Shown piece by piece: positions 1 through 5,424 of a stretch of 19,649 bases of DNA. This DNA comes from an uncultured Coriobacteriaceae bacterium. Its GTDB lineage: Bacteria; Actinomycetota; Coriobacteriia; Coriobacteriales; Atopobiaceae. The stretch is from positions 1 to 19,649 of the forward strand of contig UWSJ01000032.1 in assembly GCA_900549525.1 (NCBI GenBank), in the 5' to 3' direction. Below the pieces are notes generated by a model, which ran no database searches, was not told where the DNA came from, and saw only the letters and a list, made by a program, of their open reading frames with translations. The position numbers and the translations under genes were made by a program. Within the stretch, counting starts at the first letter, position 1, and the number at the start of each line of letters is the position of its first letter.

Positions 1-601
1 CCTGCCAGGCCCAGCCGCGGTCGGCCTCGCCAAAGAAGTGGAACTCGTCCATGGCCACGGCTGCCACGTCGCTTGCGGCACCCTCGCGCAGCGCCTGGTT
101 GGCAAGGATCTCCTCCGTGCAGCAGATGACGGGGGCGGAGGTGTTGATGTGGGTGTCGCCGGTGATCATGCCCACGTTGTCGCGGCCGAGCACCTCGACC
201 AGGTCGAAGAACTTCTCGGAGACGAGGGCCTTGATGGGCGCGGTGTAATAGGCGCGCTTGTGCTGACAGATGGTGAGGTAGGCGAGGCCGAGCGCCACCA
301 TGGACTTGCCCGAGCCCGTGGGCGTGCCGAGGATCACGTGGCCGCCGGCCGCTAGGTCGAGCAACGCCTCCTCCTGGTGCGGCCAGAGCTCCATGCCGCG
401 TCCGGCGCACCAGTCAAGGAAGCGCTCGAGTGCGGTGTCCGGATCGAGTGTGGCCTCGGGCTCATAGTCGGGCCACTCCTCCGGGTCAAACCAGAGGTCG
501 GGCACGAGCTCGCCGAGCGAGCCCGGAGTCGCGGGGTCGGGAGAGGCGGCGGGGTTTGCGCCCTCTTTGGAGGCTGACTGTGCTATTGGTTCCTCTTGCA
601 C
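1..601 (-). CDS. DEAD/DEAH-box (Ski2-like) helicase, N-terminal part, runs off the left edge
   Basis: The minus strand reads open for 200 codons from a GTG at 601 to the left edge. Superfamily 2 helicase motifs appear in order: Q-like region WPHQEEAL (residues 73-80), Walker A GTPTGSGKS (92-100), motif Ia APIKALVSEK (121-130), TGDTHIN (148-154), and Walker B box DEFHFFG (185-191). DEFHFFG resembles the actinobacterial Ski2-like helicases that carry a C-terminal DUF3516 domain; that domain would lie outside the window. The GTG start is chosen because AAAAGGA lies about 8 nt upstream and no in-frame ATG lies between it and the stop further upstream; an ATG at 608 is out of frame. Residues 1-30 are acidic and low in complexity. 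Predicted role: ATP-dependent RNA (or DNA) unwinding in the cytoplasm, substrate unknown. It has no evident link to the sugar operons. Confidence 0.88.
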   Translation of the reverse strand, partial: MQEEPIAQSASKEGANPAASPDPATPGSLGELVPDLWFDPEEWPDYEPEATLDPDTALERFLDWCAGRGMELWPHQEEALLDLAAGGHVILGTPTGSGKSMVALGLAYLTICQHKRAYYTAPIKALVSEKFFDLVEVLGRDNVGMITGDTHINTSAPVICCTEEILANQALREGAASDVAAVAMDEFHFFGEADRGWAWQ

Positions 602-777
602 GACGCATGTCCTTTTAGCTGGAGTTTTATCAGAGGCGAGAATGTGCTGCGGTTAGGAAGCCGCAGTCTTGGCGAGTATATGAATTGTAGCAACACTTGC
701 CGAGACCCCAGAAATCTCCGATGTGATTGGGTGGCGCTCGGCCGCCGTGCGCCCTTCGCTGTTTGCCGCCTGCTTGA

Positions 778-797
778 ATAGAAGAGATTTCTTCTAT
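778..797. promoter_or_regulatory. Perfect 8-bp inverted repeat upstream of the antitoxin remnant
   Basis: ATAGAAGA (778-785), spacer GATT, TCTTCTAT (790-797): the arms are exact reverse complements. It lies 14 nt upstream of the ATG at 812 and just before a Shine-Dalgarno (GGGAGGA, 801-807), the usual place for the autoregulatory operator of a Phd/YefM toxin-antitoxin operon. Its purine-rich arms also resemble the inverted repeat at 8562-8580, so an RpiR site is an alternative. Which protein binds it is inference. Confidence 0.5.
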
Positions 798-811
798 CAA
801 GGGAGGAACCC

Positions 812-973
812 ATGCCGCAGGTCGTCCCCGCGAGCGATTTCAGGGCCGATATCAAGTCCGTCTCGCAGTATACCGACGAGGGTGAGGTCGGAGGCAGAGC
901 AGGATCTCGAGGGCACAGAGACGTGACGTATGGGTGGCACCAACGTTCGCTTCGACTCTGGCCAAGCTCATAG
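812..973 (+). pseudogene. Truncated Phd/YefM-type antitoxin start
   Basis: A 53-codon reading frame starts at ATG 812 with a strong Shine-Dalgarno (GGGAGGA, 4 nt spacer). Residues 1-27 read MPQVVPASDFRAD followed by IKSVSQYTDEGEV. This fits the N-terminus of Phd/YefM antitoxins: an initial strand, then S/R-D-F-R and a helix, then the start of the strand that normally continues into TKNGR. After about residue 27 the frame becomes Gly/Arg/Trp-rich, unlike the family, and stops at 973; full antitoxins are about 80-90 aa. No toxin gene follows. The intact start and operator-like repeat with a missing remainder suggest a deletion or rearrangement near 890. The family call rests on a short stretch, so it is moderate. 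Confidence 0.45.
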
Positions 974-1445
974 ATCCCGACTGAACCTGCGGAGTGAGGC
1001 CAGCTGTAAAACCGGTACCACGGCGATTTGTTCCTTGGTGAACTGTAACTTGTTTACATCGCGTCTGCTTTTTTTCATGTACAGCGCGTGGATGGCGTGC
1101 CCATGGTGCTGACCTGCAGTCCGACGGTTCTCGTTCATGCGCTCTCTCCGCAGCCATCTGAAGTGGCGGGCATAATCAGCAGTCTGCTGCCTTTCGGGCT
1201 TCATAGTTGATGGTCTTCGCAAGGCTCTGCGGGATCCTTGGGGGCGACCCGACGCCGCTCGGCTTCCGAAATAAACCGTTCACGGAAGATAACCCGAGAA
1301 GAAACATACTTATCATCAACGCGCATCTTGTGTGATGTATTAATTCCACAAAGAGCTGAAGGAAGGAAACTAAGACGTCAAATCCTTCCGACAGTTCGTC
1401 GTGAGCTCGGCAAGGCTGGCGGAATGACCGAGGGGAGAGGATCGT

Positions 1446-1658
1446 GTGGTGCGGGTTAGCTCCGGAATTATGCAGGACAAGATACGCGGGATCGTGGAAG
1501 GCTGCAAGGACGTCAGCTTCACGTTCGAGCGAAAGGAGGGAATTAGCCTCTTTTTCTCGTCGGACTCCGATGACGGTACGGCCGTTGCCGCGGCAAAGCG
1601 TGCGATCAAGTCGGATCCGTTGGGCAAGACGCTGCTCGTCTCGGTAAAGCCGGCGTGA
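1446..1658 (+). CDS. Small protein of unknown function, first gene of operon A
   Basis: A 70-aa product that I cannot assign to a named family. The frame starts at GTG 1446, 5 nt after a GGGGAGAGG stretch; GTG 1449 and ATG 1470 (codon 9) are alternatives, but the Shine-Dalgarno fits the GTGs better. The pattern suggests a compact beta-beta-alpha-beta domain: strands FTFER (25-29) and ISLFFSS (33-39), helix DGTAVAAAKRAIKSD (43-57), strand LLVSVKP (63-69). It has no signal peptide or membrane segment, so it is probably cytoplasmic. It lies 95 nt upstream of the EIIC gene in the same direction and looks like the operon leader gene. A part in PTS assembly, regulation or substrate binding is possible, but only by position. 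Confidence 0.65.
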   Translation: MVRVSSGIMQDKIRGIVEGCKDVSFTFERKEGISLFFSSDSDDGTAVAAAKRAIKSDPLGKTLLVSVKPA

Positions 1659-1659
1659 G

Positions 1660-1680
1660 TTCGGCGGGGTTATGTCCGAA
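1660..1680 (+). promoter_or_regulatory. Intercistronic stem with a 12-mer shared with the other EIIC leader
   Basis: TTCGGCGGGGTT (1660-1671) is identical to 9905-9916, which lies before the second EIIC gene; ATGTC follows in both. Here TTCGG (1660-1664) can pair with CCGAA (1676-1680) around an 11-nt loop, and CGGGG can alternatively pair with CCCCG of the downstream C-rich run. It starts 2 nt after the stop of the 70-aa gene and 94 nt before the EIIC start. A role in RNA-level control is inference. Confidence 0.45.
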
Positions 1681-1753
1681 GCCGCCCCCGGGGTGAGGCG
1701 TCAGGACGGGTGATGCCGTGCGTCTGCGCGGCCGTCAGGGAAGGAAGGTAACG

Positions 1754-3079
1754 ATGGAGAAAATCACGGACTTCATCGAGAGCAAGATCGCTCCGGCTCT
1801 CATCAAGTTTTCCAACCTCAAGTACATCCAGATCATCCAGCGTACGTTCATCGCGTTCACGGCGCTTCTGATCATCGGGTCTCTGTTCACGCTGCTGGCG
1901 AACCTGCCCAAGGAGCTCATCGGCGACTTCTCCAAGAAGTTCGCGCTCGGTGCCGGCGTGGGCACCTCCTTCATGGGGCTGTTCACCTGCGTAGCGGCGG
2001 CGTACGCCACCATCGAGTGGTACAACACGAACCGCGACGAGCACATCGATTTCGTGGCTCCGCTGATTCTGGTGGTCTCGAGCTTCTTCGTGTGCGTGCC
2101 GGCCACCACCGTGAAGACCGTGGTCGAGGGTTCCGACAAGCCCGGTAGTTTTGTGGGCGTCGCCACGGATTACCTCGGCACCAAGGGCGTCTTCGCGGCG
2201 CTCATCATCGGCATCCTCACGATTGAGATCTACCGCTTCTTCGTGAACCACAAGGTCACGATCAAGATGCCCGAGGGCGTCCCTCCCATGGTCGCCAACG
2301 CGTTCACGGCGCTTATCCCGAGCTTCTTCGCCATCGTCTTCTGGTGGCTGGTGACGCCGGTCTTCGGGCTCAACATCCCCAAGATGATCATGGGCCTGTT
2401 CACACCGCTCGTGAGCGCCTCTGACTCGGTCGCCGCCGCGTTCATCACCTCGTTCCTGAACCGTGCCCTGTGGGCGGTCGGCATCCACGGTGGCAACGTC
2501 GTCGGCTCGGTCGCCAACCCCGTGTGGCTGCAGATGACCGCCGAGAACCAGGCCGCCTACGCCGCTGGGCAGCCGCTTCCCTATACCTTCACGAGCATCT
2601 TCTACGACAACTACGTGTGGGTCGGCCTGCTCCCGCTCGCCGTGGTGATGTTGACCACGAAGTCCAAGCGCCTGAAGGCCCTCGGCGGCCTCGCGCTTCT
2701 GCCCGCGCTCTTCAACATCGGCGAGCCGCTCATCTTCGGCATTCCCATCGTGCTCAACCCGCTCATGATGATCCCGTTCGTGCTCTCCTATATGGTGGTG
2801 CTTGCACTCGCCTGCCTGCTGACGCTTTCCGGCATCATCCCTGTGCCCGTGCTGTCAGCTCCGTGGATCACGCCGGCGCCCATCAAGACCTTCCTTGCCA
2901 CCGGTGCCGGTCTCGGGGCGGTTCCGGCGGTCGTGTTCGTGATCGTCGCGTGGCTTATCGTGGGGCTCATCTTCTACCCCTTCGTGAAGGCACTCGAGAA
3001 GAACGACCTTGACGAGGCGGAGGCGATTGAGGGGGCCGACGCCGAGAAGGCGACAGATTCCGAGGCGTCCGCCGAGTAA
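1754..3079 (+). CDS. PTS Lac/cellobiose-family permease, EIIC component (copy 1)
   Basis: A 441-aa integral membrane protein of the lactose/cellobiose/diacetylchitobiose EIIC family, normally about 430-450 aa. It forms the sugar channel and presents the sugar for phosphorylation by EIIB. Visible family marks: about ten hydrophobic segments, IKMPEGVPPMV (170-180), the GIHGGNVVG loop with His245, and the FNIGEPLIFG loop with Glu324. His245 and Glu324 match the substrate-contacting His and Glu of the Bacillus cereus ChbC structure. The usual N-E-P is G-E-P here (Gly323); copy 2 keeps NEP. The start at ATG 1754 is chosen over upstream frames because AAGGAAGG precedes it by 5 nt. The C-terminal tail (from about 415) is acidic and Ala-rich. 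It is followed by a hairpin and mupG. The disaccharide imported is inferred from neighbours. Confidence 0.93.
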   Translation: MEKITDFIESKIAPALIKFSNLKYIQIIQRTFIAFTALLIIGSLFTLLANLPKELIGDFSKKFALGAGVGTSFMGLFTCVAAAYATIEWYNTNRDEHIDFVAPLILVVSSFFVCVPATTVKTVVEGSDKPGSFVGVATDYLGTKGVFAALIIGILTIEIYRFFVNHKVTIKMPEGVPPMVANAFTALIPSFFAIVFWWLVTPVFGLNIPKMIMGLFTPLVSASDSVAAAFITSFLNRALWAVGIHGGNVVGSVANPVWLQMTAENQAAYAAGQPLPYTFTSIFYDNYVWVGLLPLAVVMLTTKSKRLKALGGLALLPALFNIGEPLIFGIPIVLNPLMMIPFVLSYMVVLALACLLTLSGIIPVPVLSAPWITPAPIKTFLATGAGLGAVPAVVFVIVAWLIVGLIFYPFVKALEKNDLDEAEAIEGADAEKATDSEASAE

Positions 3080-3099
3080 CGACCTCTGGGACGCGCGGT

Positions 3100-3129
3100 G
3101 GGGTCGGGGTCGCTCGCGCCCCCGACCCC
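3100..3129 (+). promoter_or_regulatory. Strong intercistronic stem-loop, EIIC-mupG junction (operon A)
   Basis: GGGGTCGGGG (3100-3109) and CCCCGACCCC (3120-3129) are perfect reverse complements around a 10-nt loop. There is no T-tract after it and the mupG Shine-Dalgarno follows 26 nt later, so full intrinsic termination is unlikely. An mRNA stabiliser, processing site or partial attenuator is more plausible. The same junction in operon B also carries a long stem. Confidence 0.7.
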
Positions 3130-3166
3130 GTCCGTGCCCGTCCCGCGTCTCGACTAAGGAGCCCCC

Positions 3167-4201
3167 ATGCTGGGTGTGTCGACGTATCTGCAGGAATATC
3201 AGCCCGACTATCTCGAGCAGGCCGCCCGCGCGGGAGCCAGGCTCGTCTTCACGTCGCTCCAGATGCCGGAGCTTGACTATGACCACGCGAAGCCGGTGCT
3301 TGCCCAGGTGCTCGAGCAGTGTCACGATCTCGGCATGAGCCTGGTCGCCGACGTCTCGCCGGCGGCGTTCTCGCTGCTGCACGTGGCCGAGGGCGACTAC
3401 GACGCCCTTAGGGCTCTTGGCGTGGACACGATTCGGCTTGACTACGGCTTTCGTGACCTCAGGCTCGTGCGGGATTTGCAGCGGCGGTTTCGGCTCGTGC
3501 TGAATGCGAGCGTGGTGAGCGACGCCTATCTTGACGAGGCGGTAGCCGAGGACGTGCGGCTCGAGGATCTTTCGTTCATGCACAACTACTACCCGCGTGC
3601 CGAGACGGGCCTCTCCCGCGAGGGCTTCGAGAGGGCAAACGAGCTTTTTCGGCGTCGCGGTCTGTCCGTCCAGGCGTTCGTTCGGGGGGACGCCGAGTGC
3701 CGGTTCCCGCTCTACGAGGGGCTGCCTACGCTCGAGTGCCACCGGGGCGTCGCCTCGCTCGTCGCTACCGTCGACCTCGTTCGCACCTTCGGCGTGCGCG
3801 ACGTCATCGTGGGGGACACGCGCGCACACCCCGAGACGCTCAGGCGCATGGGTGCCTATCTCGATCGCGGGGAGCTAGGCGTTCCATGCCACCTGTACGA
3901 GGGCGCGGAGGGACTCTACGGCCAGAGGCTCAAGAGCCGCAAGGACCAGCCGGGCGACATCGTCCGCCTCCTCTGCCCTCGCGCGCCCGGTGTCGTGGCG
4001 GACAACACGATCGGACGCGCACGCGGCTCGATCGTCATGGAAAACGAGTACGCCCGGCGCTATGGGGGAGAGGTCTACCTCGTGAAGCGTAGCCTGGGCG
4101 CACGGGCGCGCTCGAACGTCATAGGCTTCGTCGACCCGTCGTACGTGGGCGTTCTCGACCATATCGACGCGGAGACGGACATCGTGCTGGAGCGTCTCTA
4201 G
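3167..4201 (+). CDS. mupG: 6-phospho-N-acetylmuramidase, MupG/DUF871 family (copy 1)
   Basis: A 344-aa cytoplasmic protein of the DUF871 (MupG) family: an N-terminal TIM barrel (about 1-235) and a C-terminal cyclophilin-like domain (about 240-344). S. aureus MupG hydrolyses MurNAc-6P-GlcNAc to MurNAc-6P and GlcNAc. Family marks are MHNYYPRAETGLS (137-149), the strand LPTLECHRG (186-194) and VGDTRA (215-220) in the barrel, and RARGSIVMENEYARRYGGE (284-302) in the C-terminal domain. The length is slightly short of the usual 350-365 aa. The start at ATG 3167 follows AAGGAG by 6 nt. It is clearly diverged from copy 2 in this window: the active-site loop reads PRAETGLS here and PHNYSGLG there, so substrates may differ. 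It lies between EIIC and EIIB genes, as expected for an enzyme acting on the PTS product. Confidence 0.88.
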   Translation: MLGVSTYLQEYQPDYLEQAARAGARLVFTSLQMPELDYDHAKPVLAQVLEQCHDLGMSLVADVSPAAFSLLHVAEGDYDALRALGVDTIRLDYGFRDLRLVRDLQRRFRLVLNASVVSDAYLDEAVAEDVRLEDLSFMHNYYPRAETGLSREGFERANELFRRRGLSVQAFVRGDAECRFPLYEGLPTLECHRGVASLVATVDLVRTFGVRDVIVGDTRAHPETLRRMGAYLDRGELGVPCHLYEGAEGLYGQRLKSRKDQPGDIVRLLCPRAPGVVADNTIGRARGSIVMENEYARRYGGEVYLVKRSLGARARSNVIGFVDPSYVGVLDHIDAETDIVLERL

Positions 4202-4220
4202 GAAGAGCATCAGCGCGCCT

Positions 4221-4257
4221 CGGGGTTTACCCCGCGGTGCCCAACGAGGGGAGTTGG
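4221..4257 (+). promoter_or_regulatory. Two small hairpins before EIIB copy 1, one looping its Shine-Dalgarno
   Basis: CGGGG-TTTA-CCCCG (4221-4234) forms a tight 5-bp stem. Next, CCAAC (4241-4245) can pair with GTTGG (4253-4257), placing the Shine-Dalgarno GAGGGGA in a 7-nt loop right before ATG 4260. The stems are short, so the effect on translation may be small. Confidence 0.35.
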
Positions 4258-4259
4258 CC

Positions 4260-4565
4260 ATGAAGAAGATCATGCTTGCCTGCAGTGCCGGAATGTCCAC
4301 CAGTCTTCTCGTCGAGAAGATGCGCAAGTCTGCCAAGGAGCGCGGGCTCGACGTCGAGATCGAGGCGCTTCCTGTTGCCGAGGCGGAGCGCAGGCTTGAC
4401 GAGTACGACGTTGTCATGCTCGGCCCCCAGATCCGCTATAAGTTGGAAGACATGCGCAAGGCGGCGGACGGACGCACGCCGGTCGACGTCATCAAGATGA
4501 CAGATTATGGCATGATGAACGGAAAGAACGTTCTTGATGCAGCTTTGGCAGTGATTGGCAAGTGA
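4260..4565 (+). CDS. PTS Lac/cellobiose-family EIIB component (copy 1)
   Basis: A 101-aa cytoplasmic phosphocarrier. The start KKIMLACSAGMSTSLLVEKM is the classic EIIB-cellobiose P-loop; Cys8 is the residue phosphorylated by EIIA. Further family marks are LGPQIRYK (around 59-66) and the C-terminal MMNGKNVLDAALAVIGK. An upstream in-frame TTG at 4254 would add two residues, but ATG 4260 has GAGGGGA 7 nt upstream and gives the usual length. It passes phosphate to an EIIC-bound sugar, most simply that of the EIIC at 1754. Unusually the gene is separated from its EIIC by mupG. The RpiR gene starts 7 nt after its stop, so the two are co-transcribed. No EIIA is in this operon; the only one in the window is at 7849-8190. 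Confidence 0.93.
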   Translation: MKKIMLACSAGMSTSLLVEKMRKSAKERGLDVEIEALPVAEAERRLDEYDVVMLGPQIRYKLEDMRKAADGRTPVDVIKMTDYGMMNGKNVLDAALAVIGK

Positions 4566-4572
4566 TGCATGG

Positions 4573-5424
4573 ATGGAGCATAGAGGAGTCGTTGCCAGGC
4601 TGGACGCCATGCGTGACCAGCTGACGCCCCAGGAGCGGGGCATCGTGGACTGCATCCTCTCCGACCTGGACGGCGTGGCCGGCAAGAGCATTCACGATAT
4701 GGCAGCGGCCTCCTCTGTCTCCGTCGCCACCATCTCGCGTTTCTGCAAGAAGATCGGGTTCTCCGGGTATCGGGAGTTCCAGAGCGCGCTTACGTACGAG
4801 GCAGGCGGAAGGGTCGCTCCCGTCGTGATACCAACGAGCCAGGTTCTCTCGGAGATCTCGCCGCACGAGGACATCTCGCGTCTCATCCGCAAGGTGACGC
4901 GCAAGAACGCTCAGGCGCTGTGCGTGATGGAGGCCCTCATCGACCCCCATGCGATTGAGCGGGCGGTCGAGCTGCTCGCCCGAGCTCGTTCGGTGACGGT
5001 CTTTGCGCACGGGTCTTCCCTCGTCGTGGCGCACGACCTCGCCCTTAAGCTGATGAGGGCGGGGCTGTCCTGCTCGCTGTTCGACGACGGGCACGCCCAG
5101 CACCTCGCCGCCGCCAACCTGCGGGCCAGCGACGTCGCCGTTGCGATCAGCTATACCGGCACGACGCCGAGGGTGCTCGAGTGCGCCCGGCTCGCCAGTG
5201 AGGGCGGTGCCGCCGTCATCGCCATCACGAGGGGCGCTTCGACCTCTGGGCTGCGGAAGATCGCGGACGTCACCATCCCCGTACCTTCGACGGGTCTGGC
5301 AGAGCACGGAACCGACACCATGTCTCGCATTGCCGAGATGCACGCGGTCGACCTGCTGTTTGCCTCTTACGTCACGACATACTACGAGCGCTGCGTTCCG
5401 TTTATCAGGCGCGACCTCGAGTAG
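4573..5424 (+). CDS. RpiR-family transcriptional regulator with SIS domain (operon A)
   Basis: A 283-aa regulator: N-terminal helix-turn-helix (about 37-72, SIHDMAAASSVSVATISRFC), then a SIS sugar-phosphate isomerase-fold sensor domain (about 130-240, with AHGSSL at 145-150 and SYTGTT at 193-198). Family members often control amino-sugar and PTS genes and respond to sugar phosphates; MurR of E. coli senses MurNAc-6P. The start at ATG 4573 gives the usual length, but its Shine-Dalgarno is poor; a TTG at 4555 and an ATG at 4609 are alternatives. Weak initiation right after EIIB suggests translational coupling. The last 43 nt overlap the 3' end of the GH1 gene on the other strand. Likely target: operon A and/or the divergent region at 8191-8648. 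Confidence 0.9.
   Translation: MEHRGVVARLDAMRDQLTPQERGIVDCILSDLDGVAGKSIHDMAAASSVSVATISRFCKKIGFSGYREFQSALTYEAGGRVAPVVIPTSQVLSEISPHEDISRLIRKVTRKNAQALCVMEALIDPHAIERAVELLARARSVTVFAHGSSLVVAHDLALKLMRAGLSCSLFDDGHAQHLAAANLRASDVAVAISYTGTTPRVLECARLASEGGAAVIAITRGASTSGLRKIADVTIPVPSTGLAEHGTDTMSRIAEMHAVDLLFASYVTTYYERCVPFIRRDLE

Larger units (their letters stand above)
602..1445. other. Gene-poor intergenic region before operon A
   Basis: This 844-nt stretch has no intact gene I can support. It is more AT-rich than its surroundings and its short ORFs do not look like proteins. It must hold the divergent promoters of the helicase gene (minus) and operon A (plus). A TACAAT-like -10 for the helicase can be read on the minus strand at 689-684, without a good -35. 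It also holds an inverted repeat and a truncated antitoxin start (listed separately), and CTTCCG/CGGAAG arms at 1263-1268 and 1283-1288. Just before operon A, ATTCCACA (1343-1350) followed by CTGAAGG (1356-1362) matches the same two words before operon B (8606-8613, 8623-8629). The mixture suggests decayed accessory DNA. Confidence 0.6.

Noticed and set aside
968..1222. Minus-strand frame with KLQFTKEQIAVV, recalling IS3-type OrfA transposase starts
   Set aside because: Only about nine residues fit, the frame then diverges, and no inverted terminal repeats or transposase catalytic residues are seen.
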